From: Clostridium sp. HBUAS56010
GTDB taxonomy: Bacteria; Bacillota; Clostridia; Lachnospirales; Lachnospiraceae
Direction: 5' to 3'
Assembly (NCBI RefSeq): GCF_007115105.1
Contig: NZ_SULJ01000002.1
Span: 182,190 to 246,189 of the forward strand
Length of the DNA: 64,000 nucleotides
The notes below the pieces were generated by a model that worked only from the letters and a program-made list of their open reading frames with translations, ran no database searches and was not told the origin of the DNA. A program made the position numbers and the translations under genes. Of the stretch, positions 42,553 to 52,926 are shown piece by piece (position 1 is the first letter of the stretch; every line of letters begins with the position of its first letter).

Positions 42553-43716
42553 TTATTTAATCACTCTGACCCGAAGAACTCCTTTGATGGCATTAAGCTT
42601 CTGGATGCTCATGGCATCAGGAGCATTTTCCAGATCAAGAAGAGTATAAGCATATTTTTCACGGCTCTTATTGGTCATATCAGAGATGTTTACATTTCCT
42701 GCTGCCAGTGTTCCTGTAATCTGTCCAATCATGTTTGGTATGTTTAAATGAAGAACAGCAATGCGGCTGGCTGCCTTGCATACACCCATGTCGCAGTTAG
42801 GGAAGTTGACAGAGTTTCTTATATTACCATTATCAATATAATCCGTAATCTCCTCCACTGCCATCTTTGCACAGTTGTCCTCAGATTCTTCTGTAGAAGC
42901 ACCAAGATGAGGAATTACAATGGCTCCTTCCAGATGAACGGATGTAGGATTTGGGAAATCCGTTATGTAACGTTTTACTTTTCCGGACTTTAACGCTTCT
43001 GCCATATCCTCTTCATTCACAAGAATATCTCTTGCAAAGTTTAATATGACAGCACCATCTTTCATCATGTCAAAAGCGGCTTTATTAATCATTCCTTTTG
43101 TAGAATCCATCAGAGGAACGTGAACGGTAATGTAATCGCATTCTTTGTAAATACTATCCAGAGAAGTAATGTGCTTTACGCTTCTGGACAATCCCCAGGC
43201 GGCACTTACAGAGATAAATGGGTCGTATCCATACACTTCCATTCCAAGAGAAGAACAGGCATTGGCAACTTCCGCACCAATGGCACCAAGACCAATGACA
43301 CCAAGTTTTTTGCCCTTGATTTCCTGTCCAGCAAATGCTTTTTTTGCTTTCTCTGCAGCCTTTGCAATGTTCTCATCATCTTTGTTCGCCTTACACCATT
43401 CAATTCCTCCAGTAATATCACGGGAGGCCAGTAAAAGCCCTGCTATAACCAGTTCCTTTACTCCGTTGGCATTGGCTCCTGGTGTATTAAATACAACCAC
43501 ACCTTCGGCTGCACAGCCATCGAGAGGAATGTTATTCACTCCGGCTCCTGCTCTTGCAATGGCTAATAGCCCTTCCGGAAGTTCCATCTCATGGAGGGAA
43601 GCACTGCGGACCAGTACCCCGTCTGCTTCTTTGATGTTGTCGGTAAGTGCATATTCTTCTGATAATAATGCGGTTCCACAAGGGGAAATTTCATTTAAGC
43701 AATGAATCTTTTTCAT
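42553..43716 (-). CDS. serA: D-3-phosphoglycerate dehydrogenase
   Basis: The start is ATG 43716, after AAAGGAGATCCG; the product is 387 residues. It shows the 2-hydroxyacid dehydrogenase fold: NAD loop KKLGVIGLGAIGAEVANACS, VHVPLMDSTKGMINKAAFDM, NFARDILVNEEDMAEALKSG (the Arg in NFARD), and IPHLGASTEESEDN with the catalytic His of the family. A C-terminal ACT domain (about 315-387) is the serine-feedback site. It catalyses the first committed step of serine synthesis. It lies in the order serC-serA-DUF1015. Confidence 0.95.
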   Translation of the reverse strand: MKKIHCLNEISPCGTALLSEEYALTDNIKEADGVLVRSASLHEMELPEGLLAIARAGAGVNNIPLDGCAAEGVVVFNTPGANANGVKELVIAGLLLASRDITGGIEWCKANKDDENIAKAAEKAKKAFAGQEIKGKKLGVIGLGAIGAEVANACSSLGMEVYGYDPFISVSAAWGLSRSVKHITSLDSIYKECDYITVHVPLMDSTKGMINKAAFDMMKDGAVILNFARDILVNEEDMAEALKSGKVKRYITDFPNPTSVHLEGAIVIPHLGASTEESEDNCAKMAVEEITDYIDNGNIRNSVNFPNCDMGVCKAASRIAVLHLNIPNMIGQITGTLAAGNVNISDMTNKSREKYAYTLLDLENAPDAMSIQKLNAIKGVLRVRVIK

Positions 43717-43740
43717 CTTATCGGATCTCCTTTCCATCTT

Positions 43741-44826
43741 TTATTTGCTGTGTTTCTCTTCAAAGTCCTTCATGAAGGCAACTAATTTCTCCACGCCTTC
43801 CGTTGGCATGGCATTATAGATGCTGGCGCGCATTCCGCCTACGGTTCTGTGTCCTTTTAAGTTCTCAAATCCTGCTGCTTTGGATTCTTTAACAAAAAGC
43901 GCATCCAGTTCCGCATCTCCTGTTACAAAAGGAACATTCATCAGGGAGCGGTCTTTCTTTTCCACAGTTCCTTCAAACATCTGGCTCTGGTCCAGGAAAT
44001 CATAAAGAATGGCCGCTTTCTTTTCATTGATCTCTTTCATGGCACTTAAACCGCCTAATTTCTTTAACCATTTAAACACTTTACCGCAGATGTAGATTCC
44101 GTAAGCCGGAGGTGTGTTATAAAGGGACACTGCATCAGCATGAGTTTTATATTTAAGCATGGTAGGAGTACCTGGAAGTACTTCATCAGTTATTAAATCT
44201 TCTCTGATAATGGCAATCACAACTCCTGCAGGCCCTACATTCTTCTGGGCTCCTGCAAAAATCAGGCCATATTTTGAAACGTCAACAGGTTCCGATAAGA
44301 AACAGGAGGAGAGGTCAGCAACCAGTGTTTTTCCCTTTGTATCAGGAAGAGTCTTATATTTTGTTCCATAAATTGTATTGTTCTCACAGATATAAACATA
44401 ATCTGCATCTTCCGAGATTGGCAGATCGGAAACATCGGGGATATAACTGAACGTCTTATCCGCACTCGATGCAACCGCATTGGCTTTTCCATAAAGCGAA
44501 GCTTCCTGGTAAGCCTTTTTTGCCCATTGTCCGGTGATGATATAATCGCCTACGCGGTTTTTAAATAAGTTCATCGGGACCATGGCAAACTGCTGGGATG
44601 CACCTCCCTGTAAAAACAATACTTTGTAATTATCCGGGATTCCCATTAATTCCCTAAGATCTGCTTCTGCTTCGTTGATGATGGTTTCAAACATCTTCGA
44701 ACGGTGGCTCATCTCCATAACGGACATTCCACAGCCCTTATAATCCAACATCTCCTCTGCGGCTTCTCTTAAGACTTCTTCCGGCAGAACTGCAGGTCCT
44801 GCGGAAAAATTAAACACTCTGCTCAT
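43741..44826 (-). CDS. serC: Phosphoserine aminotransferase
   Basis: A 361-residue PLP enzyme: VFNFSAGPAVLPEEVLREAA at the N-terminus, GCGMSVMEMSHRSKMFETII, FLQGGASQQFAMVPMNL and the PLP lysine in LIFAGAQKNVGPAGVVIAII. The end GGMRASIYNAMPTEGVEKL is also conserved. It converts 3-phosphohydroxypyruvate and glutamate into phosphoserine. It is 24 bp upstream of serA and 31 bp downstream of ilvB, consistent with one long operon. Confidence 0.96.
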   Translation of the reverse strand: MSRVFNFSAGPAVLPEEVLREAAEEMLDYKGCGMSVMEMSHRSKMFETIINEAEADLRELMGIPDNYKVLFLQGGASQQFAMVPMNLFKNRVGDYIITGQWAKKAYQEASLYGKANAVASSADKTFSYIPDVSDLPISEDADYVYICENNTIYGTKYKTLPDTKGKTLVADLSSCFLSEPVDVSKYGLIFAGAQKNVGPAGVVIAIIREDLITDEVLPGTPTMLKYKTHADAVSLYNTPPAYGIYICGKVFKWLKKLGGLSAMKEINEKKAAILYDFLDQSQMFEGTVEKKDRSLMNVPFVTGDAELDALFVKESKAAGFENLKGHRTVGGMRASIYNAMPTEGVEKLVAFMKDFEEKHSK

Positions 44827-44857
44827 ATCTCTTCCTCCTCATAATGTTAGCTGTCTG

Positions 44858-46537
44858 CTAAATCTTTAAATCTTCTGCGTCAAATACCTCTTCGATGGGC
44901 GCTCCAGGAGAAACCATAGGGAACACCTTTTCATCGCAGTGAATCTGACAATCTATAACAACAGGAACATTTAAGGCAATGGCTTCTTTTAATACCGGTT
45001 CAAACTCTTCCTGACTGTTCACCCGGTAAGCCTTTGCGCCCATTCCTTCTGCTATCTTAACAAAATCCACCTGATCATTCAACTCTGTATGGGAATAACG
45101 CTTTCCGTAAAACAGTGTCTGCCACTGCCTTACCATTCCAAGCACATGGTTATTTAAAATAATCTGAATGATGGGGATATTATAACGGGTTGCTGTGGCA
45201 ATCTCATTGAAATTCATGCGGAAACAGCCATCTCCCGCCACATTGATAACCACCTGATCCTTTACGCCCATCTTTGCTCCGATGGAAGCTCCAAGACCGT
45301 AACCCATGGTACCAAGTCCTCCGGAGGTGATAAAACTTCTCGGATATTTATACTGATAGAACTGTGCCGCCCACATCTGGTGCTGTCCTACTTCCGTACA
45401 AATAACCGCCTCCCCTTTGGTTATATCATAAATCTGCTCAATAATCCAGGGTCCTGTGAGAATCCCCTTCTGATACCGCATGGGATACATGTCTTTTAAC
45501 CGGTCAATATGAGCAAGCCACTCTTCGTGATTGATTGGATCCAGACGGGTATTTAACTTCCTTAAGATGGACTTTACATCTCCGATCACACTGGCATGGG
45601 TCTTAACATTTTTATTGATCTCCGCAGGATCTACATCAAACTGGAGAATCTTGGCATTGCGGGCAAATTTAGAAGCTTTTCCAATTACCCGGTCACTGAA
45701 TCTGGCTCCAACAACAATTAATAAATCACATTCTGTAATTCCCAGATTGGAGGTTTTCGTTCCATGCATCCCAACCATACCGGTATAAAGTTCATCGGTG
45801 CCGTCATAAGCACCCTTTCCCATAAGGCTGTCTGCAACAGGAGCCTGAATCTTATGGGCAAAGGAATAAAGCTCCTCTGCCGCTCCTGCAATCACCGCAC
45901 CGCCGCCTACAAATATATAGGGTTTATGGGCTTTACGGATTAATTGAAGTGCAACCTCCAGGTCTTCTTCCGTAATGGTATCTTCCTGACGCACAATGGG
46001 TTGTGGTTCCTGGTATTCATATTCACAGGCTGCTGCGGTTACGTCTTTGGTAATATCAACCAGTACAGGACCCGGTCTTCCTGTCTGTGCAATCACAAAA
46101 GCTCTGCGGATGGTATCCGCCAGCTTTGTGATGTCTTTTACAATGAAGTTGTATTTTGTAATGGGCATGGTAACCCCTGTAATGTCTATTTCCTGAAAAC
46201 TGTCTCTTCCCAAAAGCCCAAGGGCTACATTACAGGTGATTGCCACCATGGGAACAGAATCCATATAGGCAGTCGCAATTCCAGTTACAAGGTTGGTGGC
46301 TCCGGGTCCTGAGGTTGCCATACAGACTCCTACTTTTCCGGTTGCTCTGGCATATCCGTCCGCTGCGTGAGATGCCCCCTGCTCATGAGCGGTCAGAATG
46401 TGATTGATCTCATCCTGATGTTTATAAAGGGCATCATATATATTCAGGATCGACCCACCCGGATATCCAAAAACCGTATCCACCTGCTGTTCCTTTAAGC
46501 ATTCGATTACAATCTCTGCTCCTGTTAATGTCTTCAT
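44858..46537 (-). CDS. ilvB: Acetolactate synthase, large subunit
   Basis: The 559-residue enzyme has FGYPGGSILNIYDALYKHQD, ILTAHEQGASHAADGYARAT with the ThDP-activating Glu, the FAD region FDVDPAEINKNVKTHASVIG and the ThDP/Mg motif VINVAGDGCFRMNFNEIATA. It joins two pyruvates (or pyruvate and 2-oxobutyrate) in branched-chain amino-acid synthesis. No small regulatory subunit gene (ilvN/ilvH) is adjacent, so feedback control depends on one elsewhere, or this is a small-subunit-free form. It follows ilvD by 19 bp. Confidence 0.94.
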   Translation of the reverse strand: MKTLTGAEIVIECLKEQQVDTVFGYPGGSILNIYDALYKHQDEINHILTAHEQGASHAADGYARATGKVGVCMATSGPGATNLVTGIATAYMDSVPMVAITCNVALGLLGRDSFQEIDITGVTMPITKYNFIVKDITKLADTIRRAFVIAQTGRPGPVLVDITKDVTAAACEYEYQEPQPIVRQEDTITEEDLEVALQLIRKAHKPYIFVGGGAVIAGAAEELYSFAHKIQAPVADSLMGKGAYDGTDELYTGMVGMHGTKTSNLGITECDLLIVVGARFSDRVIGKASKFARNAKILQFDVDPAEINKNVKTHASVIGDVKSILRKLNTRLDPINHEEWLAHIDRLKDMYPMRYQKGILTGPWIIEQIYDITKGEAVICTEVGQHQMWAAQFYQYKYPRSFITSGGLGTMGYGLGASIGAKMGVKDQVVINVAGDGCFRMNFNEIATATRYNIPIIQIILNNHVLGMVRQWQTLFYGKRYSHTELNDQVDFVKIAEGMGAKAYRVNSQEEFEPVLKEAIALNVPVVIDCQIHCDEKVFPMVSPGAPIEEVFDAEDLKI

Positions 46538-46556
46538 AGGCCACTCCTTTTTTTTA

Positions 46557-48218
46557 TTAGATTTCTAAGATTGCTCCACGGCTGGCGGGAGCTGCCATAG
46601 CTGCATACCTTGCAAGATATCCGGTAGTTACCTGAGGCTTTCTTGGCTTCCATTTCTCTTTTCTGGCTGCCATCTCTTCATCAGATACCTTTACATCCAA
46701 CCGGTGGTTGTCAATATCAATGGAGATAATATCTCCTTCCTCCACCAGTGCAATGGGACCTCCCACCGCTGCTTCGGGACAGGCATGACCAATGGAAGCA
46801 CCTCTTGACGCACCGCTGAAACGTCCGTCTGTAATCAGGGCTACGGAGGAACCAAGCCCCATTCCTGCTATCGCAGAGGTGGGATTTAACATCTCTCTCA
46901 TACCGGGTCCTCCCTTAGGGCCTTCATAGCGGATTACAACCACATCTCCTGCTACAATGCTTCCGCCTTTGATCGCTGCAATGGCATCCTCTTCACAGTC
47001 AAAGACCCTTGCAGGACCTTCATGCTTTAACATCTCCGGTGCTACGGCAGAACGCTTAACTACTGCAGTATCCGGTGCCAGATTGCCTTTTAATATAGCG
47101 ATACCGCCAGTGCTGCTGTAGGGATTCTCTACCGTACGGATCACTTCCGGGTTTTTATTTACACAACCTTTGATGTTCTCTCCTACGGTTTTACCGGTCA
47201 CAGTGATACAATCTAAATCCAGCAGTCCCAGTTTGCTGATTTCATTCATAACAGCATAAATTCCGCCTGCTTCGTGAAGATCTTCTATATAAGTAGGACC
47301 AGCCGGAGCCAGATGGCAGAGGTTGGGAGTTTTCGCACTGATCTCATTGGCAAGTTCCAGATTTAAATCAATTCCGGCTTCATGTGCAATTGCGGGAAGG
47401 TGAAGCATACTGTTTGTGCTGCATCCCAATGCCATATCCATGGTCAGCGCATTGCGGAATGCTTTGTCTGTCATGATATCACGGGGACGGATATTTTTCT
47501 CAAGCATCTCCATAACTGCCATTCCTGCATGCTTTGCCAGCCTTAACCGCTCGGAATAAACCGCCGGAATGGTTCCGTTTCCTTTTAATCCCATGCCCAG
47601 CACTTCGGTCAGACAGTTCATACTGTTAGCCGTATACATACCGGAACAGGAGCCGCAGGTAGGACAGGCGTTCTGCTCAAATTCCTTTACATCTTCTTCT
47701 GACATATTGCCTGCCGTATAGGCACCAACTGCTTCAAACATGCTGGAAAGGCTGGTCTTATGTCCATGCACCCGTCCTGCTAACATTGGTCCGCCACTGA
47801 CGAACACTGTGGGTACATTAATACGGGCTGCTGCCATTAAAAGTCCAGGAACATTCTTATCACAGTTTGGAATCATAACCAGAGCGTCAAAGGCGTGGGC
47901 TCTTGCCAGACATTCGGTTGAATCCGCAACTAAATCTCTTGTAACCAGTGAATATTTCATACCGATATGACCCATGGCAATTCCATCACAGACTGCAATG
48001 GCTGGTACCATAACCGGATTGCCGCCTGCCATGGCAACACCCATCTTGACCGCACTTGTGATCTTATCCAGGTTCATATGTCCCGGTACAATTTCATTAT
48101 AGGAACTGACGATTCCAATTAAAGGCTTCTCCATCTCTTCCTCTGTCATCCCCAGCGCATGAAACAGGGAACGATGAGGTGCCTGCTGCATTCCTTTTCT
48201 AACTGAATCACTCTTCAT
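46557..48218 (-). CDS. ilvD: Dihydroxy-acid dehydratase
   Basis: The start is ATG 48218 after AAGGAG; the longer frame has no site. The 553-residue enzyme keeps the iron-sulfur Cys motifs [19 protein letters not shown] and [20 protein letters not shown], with [20 protein letters not shown]. It dehydrates 2,3-dihydroxy acids to 2-oxo acids for valine and isoleucine. Its order is leuB-ilvD-ilvB. The oxygen-sensitive cluster suits an anaerobe. Confidence 0.95.
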   Translation of the reverse strand: MKSDSVRKGMQQAPHRSLFHALGMTEEEMEKPLIGIVSSYNEIVPGHMNLDKITSAVKMGVAMAGGNPVMVPAIAVCDGIAMGHIGMKYSLVTRDLVADSTECLARAHAFDALVMIPNCDKNVPGLLMAAARINVPTVFVSGGPMLAGRVHGHKTSLSSMFEAVGAYTAGNMSEEDVKEFEQNACPTCGSCSGMYTANSMNCLTEVLGMGLKGNGTIPAVYSERLRLAKHAGMAVMEMLEKNIRPRDIMTDKAFRNALTMDMALGCSTNSMLHLPAIAHEAGIDLNLELANEISAKTPNLCHLAPAGPTYIEDLHEAGGIYAVMNEISKLGLLDLDCITVTGKTVGENIKGCVNKNPEVIRTVENPYSSTGGIAILKGNLAPDTAVVKRSAVAPEMLKHEGPARVFDCEEDAIAAIKGGSIVAGDVVVIRYEGPKGGPGMREMLNPTSAIAGMGLGSSVALITDGRFSGASRGASIGHACPEAAVGGPIALVEEGDIISIDIDNHRLDVKVSDEEMAARKEKWKPRKPQVTTGYLARYAAMAAPASRGAILEI

Positions 48219-48321
48219 CTGATGCACACTCCTTTTTTTATGATTAACTTTCTGATTATATGGAAATCCGGGAGCGGTCAAAAACCACAGGTTTTCTCCC
48301 CCTTCCGGCAATAATTGGCGT

Positions 48322-49410
48322 TTATTCTTTTATCTGTGCTGCAATTAAATCTCCCATTTGTGTTGTGGATACTCTCTTACAGCCTTCTGATAAAATATCT
48401 GCGGTCCGGTATCCATCTTTTAAGACATTTTCCACCGCATGTTCGATTGCCTGCGCTTCCTGATCAAGATCAAAGGAATAGCGGAGCATCATAGCCGCTG
48501 ATAGAATGGTGGCTATGGGATTTGCAATATCTTTTCCTGCTATATCAGGAGCAGAGCCATGACTTGGTTCATACATTCCGAATTTGCTCTCATTCATACT
48601 GGCTGAGGACAGCATTCCGATTGACCCTGTAATCATGCTCGCCTCGTCAGATAAAATGTCTCCAAACATGTTCTCTGTGAGAATTACATCGAATTGTCCC
48701 GGATTCATCACAAGCTGCATGGCACAATTGTCCACCAGCATATGGCTCAGTTTGACTTCCGGATAATCCTTTGCCACTTCTTCCACCACACTTCTCCACA
48801 GTCTGGAGGAATCCAGCACATTTGCCTTATCCACGCTGATCACTTCTTTTCTGCGCTTCATGGCAATGTCAAATGCTTTTACGGCAATTCTGCGAATCTC
48901 ATTCTCATTATAAGTAAGAGTATCCACAGCCGTCATCACACCGTCCACTTCTTTTGTGGAGCGTTCTCCAAAATACAGACCGCCGGTCAGTTCTCTCATG
49001 ATCACCATGTCAAACCCGTCTCCAATGATCTCAGCCTTTAACGGACATGCCGCCGACAGTTCTTTATATAGATAAGCGGGACGTATGTTGGCGAATAAAT
49101 TAAGACCCTTGCGGATGGATAGCAGCCCCGCTTCAGGTCTCAGATTCGGTGCCACATCGTACCATTTTGAATTTCCCACATCTCCGCCAACTGCGCCAAG
49201 GAGAACGGAATCACTTTGTTTCGCTGTTTCCAGCGCTTCGTCTGTCAAAGGAACTCCATGAGTATCAATGGAAATCCCTCCCATCAGGACCTCTGTATAC
49301 AGGAATTGATGTCCGTATACACTTCCAGTCTTATCAAGGACCTTCCTGGCTTCCCGAATGATCTCAGGTCCGATTCCATCACCAGGAATCACTGCAATAT
49401 TGTAATTCAT
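48322..49410 (-). CDS. leuB: 3-isopropylmalate dehydrogenase
   Basis: The start is ATG 49410, five bases after GGGAGAGG; upstream codons to 49488 lack a site. The 362-residue enzyme shows [20 protein letters not shown], the family motif [13 protein letters not shown]-like block ([14 protein letters not shown]), [19 protein letters not shown], and [20 protein letters not shown]. It oxidises and decarboxylates 3-isopropylmalate in leucine synthesis. It is the promoter-proximal gene of the operon. leuA, leuC and leuD are not in the window. Confidence 0.95.
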   Translation of the reverse strand: MNYNIAVIPGDGIGPEIIREARKVLDKTGSVYGHQFLYTEVLMGGISIDTHGVPLTDEALETAKQSDSVLLGAVGGDVGNSKWYDVAPNLRPEAGLLSIRKGLNLFANIRPAYLYKELSAACPLKAEIIGDGFDMVIMRELTGGLYFGERSTKEVDGVMTAVDTLTYNENEIRRIAVKAFDIAMKRRKEVISVDKANVLDSSRLWRSVVEEVAKDYPEVKLSHMLVDNCAMQLVMNPGQFDVILTENMFGDILSDEASMITGSIGMLSSASMNESKFGMYEPSHGSAPDIAGKDIANPIATILSAAMMLRYSFDLDQEAQAIEHAVENVLKDGYRTADILSEGCKRVSTTQMGDLIAAQIKE

Positions 49411-49459
49411 CTCGTCCTCTCCCTCTGTGCCGCTGTACCACGCGAATATATTTCTTCTC

Positions 49460-49488
49460 ATAATAGAACATTTATCGGGATTTTTCAA
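49460..49488 (-). promoter_or_regulatory. Promoter of the leuB-ilv-ser operon
   Basis: On the minus strand TTGAAA (49488-49483) and TATTAT (49465-49460) are 17 bp apart, giving a leader of only about 45 nt. An imperfect ATTTTAGTTGAAAAAT overlapping the -35 loosely resembles a CodY box (AATTTTCWGAAAATT). No T-box or leucine attenuator fits in so short a leader. Confidence 0.7.
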
Positions 49489-49570
49489 CTAAAATAAAAG
49501 ATTTTTACTGGAAACAAATATATGAGAATGGAATTGATCCTATAATGCAGGGTTATAAAAGAGAAAAAAA

Positions 49571-49613
49571 CCTCCTGCCCCTTCTTTGCCGTCCGGCATG
49601 AAAGGACAGGAGG
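49571..49613 (-). terminator. Terminator after capA-like gene
   Basis: CCTCCTG and CAGGAGG form the base of a long hairpin with an inner GCCGGACGGC-type stem; a T7 run follows on the minus strand, 8 bp past the stop at 49621. Confidence 0.85.
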
Positions 49614-49620
49614 AATAGCC

Positions 49621-50955
49621 TTACTTTAAGGATTTTAAGGTAAGACGGTTCTGATTCCATACAAGTTCTGTATGATACCGTTCCCTGCTGATGCGGTTAA
49701 TCCGCTCTATTAATGAGTCCGCCGCTTCCTTGGAAGCAAGTACCGGCAGACCTCTTTTTGTTACAAAGGAATGAGTGAGCTGTAAATCAATGGGAATCAG
49801 TTCATAATCAAACTGTCCGCTCTCCCGGTCCAGCTCAAACTCCACCATGAAATTTTCAGAAAACTTTCTGTCACTGTAAAATCCCTGCCAGTTCCCTTCC
49901 CGGTCCTTGGTCCTGTTTTTATGAAGGGTGGAAGGAGATTCATTCTCTTCGTATCCATAAGAAGCGAACATTTCTGGAGAAATAATAGACTCCCCTGCTT
50001 CAAATTCCATAAAAAGACTTCCCATATTATAGAAAACTGGCTGTCCGTGGTAAAGCTCCACTCCCCTGGTAAAATGAGCGCCATGACCAAAGACACAGTT
50101 GGCTCCCGCATCAATGGCTTCATGAGCGAACGCTTCCACAAACTGCGCCGGATAATCTGAATACCAGTTTTCATTCTCGCCTTCATGGGTGTGAAGATTC
50201 ACAAATACAAAATCACTGCGCTCTCTTGCATCCCGGACAGTCTTTATAATCTCCTGTCTGTCCTTTTCATTGGCAGTGGTCCTGATCCCCGGTTTCTCTC
50301 CCTTTTCAAAGGTCAGATACCCCTCAAACAGGGAACCGAAATCGTAGATATCCTCAGACTTGTCATGAAATGTCTCAATCCGTTTTCCTTCCATCATGCT
50401 TGCATGAACACCGATCCGTCTGCTGATGGCCTTGATGGTCTCAAAATCCGTTTCATCCACCACATAGGATCTGGACCAGCGGAGAGGATTCACACCTGGA
50501 CGTCCTGGAACTCCATTCCCTGGATTGGCTGCTGCAAAAACTTCACTTCTTGTAACACCCACTGTAATAATGGCAATTCTGCCGTCAGGTGTATCTAAAA
50601 ACACTGGTTTTCTGGCTTCTGACAGGCTTTGACCCACCCCGAGAGGAGTGAGTCCATAGTTCTTCGCTGCCTGAATGGTGTCAAGCATTCCCTCCACACC
50701 ATAATCTCCCGTATGATTGTTTGCAAATCCTACATTTCTTATATTTAACTGACCAAATTCCTTTAATGCCTTTGGCCTTACACTGGTCTGGTATCCTCTT
50801 CCAGCCGCAGGAGAGGTATTCTCCTCCGGCGTAACAAATTCTGCGTTTGTAAATACCTCATCAGCCTTCTGCAGACGGGATAATACCTCCGGATCAATGG
50901 TCTTATTTAAGTTACTGCTGGAAAACAGGGAATCACCTGTAATTAAAAATTTCAT
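49621..50955 (-). CDS. CapA family metallophosphoesterase-like protein
   Basis: The 444-residue protein matches the CapA/PgsA family: MKFLITGDSLFSSSNL (metal motif region), VFTNAEFVTPEENTSPA, NIRNVGFANNHTGDYGVEGM, VNLHTHEGENENWYSDYPAQ and FGHGAHFTRGVELYHGQPVF. In Bacillus, PgsA is needed for poly-gamma-glutamate export, but most clostridial members are stand-alone and of unknown substrate. There is no signal peptide or membrane helix here, so it is probably cytosolic, unlike PgsA. It lies 10 bp after the binding lipoprotein at 50966, suggesting a shared function. Confidence 0.85.
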   Translation of the reverse strand: MKFLITGDSLFSSSNLNKTIDPEVLSRLQKADEVFTNAEFVTPEENTSPAAGRGYQTSVRPKALKEFGQLNIRNVGFANNHTGDYGVEGMLDTIQAAKNYGLTPLGVGQSLSEARKPVFLDTPDGRIAIITVGVTRSEVFAAANPGNGVPGRPGVNPLRWSRSYVVDETDFETIKAISRRIGVHASMMEGKRIETFHDKSEDIYDFGSLFEGYLTFEKGEKPGIRTTANEKDRQEIIKTVRDARERSDFVFVNLHTHEGENENWYSDYPAQFVEAFAHEAIDAGANCVFGHGAHFTRGVELYHGQPVFYNMGSLFMEFEAGESIISPEMFASYGYEENESPSTLHKNRTKDREGNWQGFYSDRKFSENFMVEFELDRESGQFDYELIPIDLQLTHSFVTKRGLPVLASKEAADSLIERINRISRERYHTELVWNQNRLTLKSLK

Positions 50956-50965
50956 ACCGCACCTC

Positions 50966-51814
50966 TTATTTATTCTCTATTAATTCCTTTTTGGGAAGGT
51001 AGTTTCCGCCAAGCTGTTCCTCGCTGATCTTTAAAAGAGATCCATCTTCGTACATTTCCTTAATCCTTTTGTTGACCTTTTCTACTAATTCCTCTTCTCC
51101 TGTTTTGGCAAACAGAATATAGGAACCCGGATCACTGTTCTGGCTGGAAAACGGTACTACTTTTAAATTGTCAAACCCCTGGTCCCGAATGGCTTTCTCT
51201 GCAGAGATGCGGGAGATAATCCGCACATCATATCGTCCTGATTCAATGCCTTCAAACTGTTTAATAAAATTCTCATCCGTATAAACAATATCTGCCTTTG
51301 CATCCGGATTTGCTTCGTTATAATTTTCAAGAATGGTTGCTCCTGAGTTTCCCACTTCGGTTACGGCTTTGTATCCTTTTAAATCCTCAAGAGATTTTAA
51401 AGTCTCATCCTCTTTGCGGACTACAAATACATTGGCATTTTCAATAACCGGCACGGAAAACGTATACTTCTCCTGACGTCCGGGATTGGCGCTGAAATTG
51501 TTAATTCCAAGCTGGAAACGTCCGCTGTCGATTCCGTTTAAAATACCTTCAAATTCCACAACATTAAATTCCAGTTTGTACTCCGGAAGTCCTTCAAAGA
51601 CCTTCTTCACCACTTCCACATCATATCCTGTGAGGCTGCCGTCTTTTTGATAGCTGAAAGGATTGCTGACCCCGCTTGTGGCAACTACAACTGTTGTCTG
51701 TTTATTCCCGTCATCTGAGCCGGACTCCGGCTGAACTGCTTTATTATTTGCGCATCCGGCAACGGAAGCTGCCAGCAGAATAGAAATCATAACGGTCCAT
51801 ATTGTTTTTTTCAT
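50966..51814 (-). CDS. Amino-acid-type ABC substrate-binding lipoprotein
   Basis: A 282-residue lipoprotein with signal MKKTIWTVMISILLAASVAG and lipid Cys about 21, then the SBP_bac_3 fold: VVVATSGVSNPFSYQKDGSL, TGYDVEVVKKVFEGLPEYK, INNFSANPGRQEKYTFSVPV and YKAVTEVGNSGATILENYNE. Members bind polar amino acids or cystine. No permease or ATPase is adjacent; instead a CapA gene follows 10 bp later. It is thus an orphan, perhaps feeding a remote importer or acting as a sensor. Ribosome site AGGAGG lies before ATG 51814. Confidence 0.9.
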   Translation of the reverse strand: MKKTIWTVMISILLAASVAGCANNKAVQPESGSDDGNKQTTVVVATSGVSNPFSYQKDGSLTGYDVEVVKKVFEGLPEYKLEFNVVEFEGILNGIDSGRFQLGINNFSANPGRQEKYTFSVPVIENANVFVVRKEDETLKSLEDLKGYKAVTEVGNSGATILENYNEANPDAKADIVYTDENFIKQFEGIESGRYDVRIISRISAEKAIRDQGFDNLKVVPFSSQNSDPGSYILFAKTGEEELVEKVNKRIKEMYEDGSLLKISEEQLGGNYLPKKELIENK

Positions 51815-51938
51815 TCATAAGTCCTCCTGTATTGATTACTGAGGACTTATTATAACACAACAATCATAGTAATCCTATCTGTTTATCTGATTTTTTTAAG
51901 TATTTCTCTGGAAACGTTCCCATTGCAGTTTTAAAACT

Positions 51939-52913
51939 CTAAGCTTTTTTATCTACATTCAAACACTTTTCAATGGACTCTTTCTCAATCTCATTAATTT
52001 TTTTAGAGTCTTTTGTGCGGGTATAATAACTTCCTGCTTCATTATTTAAAGCCCCTACAGACAACTGAAACGTTTCTTCTTTTCCATTCTTTTCATAGGT
52101 ATAAGTAATTTGTGCAGCGGGCTGATCCAATCCGTATTGTGTTAATTCCTGTTCTGTGACTTTATAATTTACACAGTCCTTTACTTTTAAACTGCTTAAT
52201 GAATCCGCAAGAACATTTAATGCTGAATTGTCTTTTTGTTTGTTATCCGGAGAATCAGCGGAATCTTTATACCATTCAACCGTTCCCTTTTTCTCATCAA
52301 TGGTTTTCTTTATAAAATGACGGGTATTCCCATTTTGAGTGATGGTAATGGTCTTAATATCTTTTCCCGCTATTGCCGGAAACTCCTCCAGTTCCATAAA
52401 ATCATGAAGCTCCCCATCTGTAGCATTATAAAGAGCTGAACTGATTAAGTACGGGGTATTTTCTCCTTCTATCATGGCATAATAATTGCCATCCTCTGTC
52501 GTATTACCCAGATAAATTACCGTTTCATTCCCATCTTTCCCGGTTACATGAATCTTTCTCACCGGTTTATCAAGTCCATAGGCACGAAGTCCGTCTCCAC
52601 CCTCCAGATTGCGTAAAGCTTCCAGCTTTGATGCTGTAGAAACAAAAGAATCCAGTTTTGTCTGCTTTACCGGAAACAATGGGTCCCCATCGTAGTTCCA
52701 TACTCCGTCTTTCTTTGTAAAAGAGAGTTCCTGCCCGTCTTTATCATAGGATATGGCAGCCACATCAGCCAGATTGGTCACATAGGTTTTTTCTGCCTCT
52801 TTTTTCTGCTCCTCCTTTTTCTGGGAATGTTCCAGATAGAGCGTGACGCCGCCGTATATAATACAGAGAATCACAAGGGCAATGATGCCATAGATAAGAC
52901 CTTTTTTCTTCAT
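51939..52913 (-). CDS. DUF4340 protein of the GldA/F/G-like ABC system
   Basis: The 324-residue protein is anchored by one N-terminal helix (LIYGIIALVILCIIYGGVTL); the rest is outside. It consists of two similar beta modules: the first with LRAYGLDKPVRKIHVTGKDG (about 105-125), the second with LTQYGLDQPAAQITYTYEKN (about 255-275), the YGLD repeat that defines DUF4340. The family nearly always follows GldG-like proteins, as here (13-bp gap). It would be an extracellular accessory of the transporter. Confidence 0.88.
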   Translation of the reverse strand: MKKKGLIYGIIALVILCIIYGGVTLYLEHSQKKEEQKKEAEKTYVTNLADVAAISYDKDGQELSFTKKDGVWNYDGDPLFPVKQTKLDSFVSTASKLEALRNLEGGDGLRAYGLDKPVRKIHVTGKDGNETVIYLGNTTEDGNYYAMIEGENTPYLISSALYNATDGELHDFMELEEFPAIAGKDIKTITITQNGNTRHFIKKTIDEKKGTVEWYKDSADSPDNKQKDNSALNVLADSLSSLKVKDCVNYKVTEQELTQYGLDQPAAQITYTYEKNGKEETFQLSVGALNNEAGSYYTRTKDSKKINEIEKESIEKCLNVDKKA

Positions 52914-52926
52914 GTCATACCTCCTT

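Noticed and set aside
43169-43705. 178-residue plus-strand frame opposite serA
   Set aside because: Antisense shadow of a clearly conserved gene, low-complexity Ser/Ala/Pro composition, no ribosome site.
49411-49620. T-box or leucine attenuator before leuB
   Set aside because: The leader from the likely promoter is only about 45 nt, with no T-box sequence or Leu-rich peptide.
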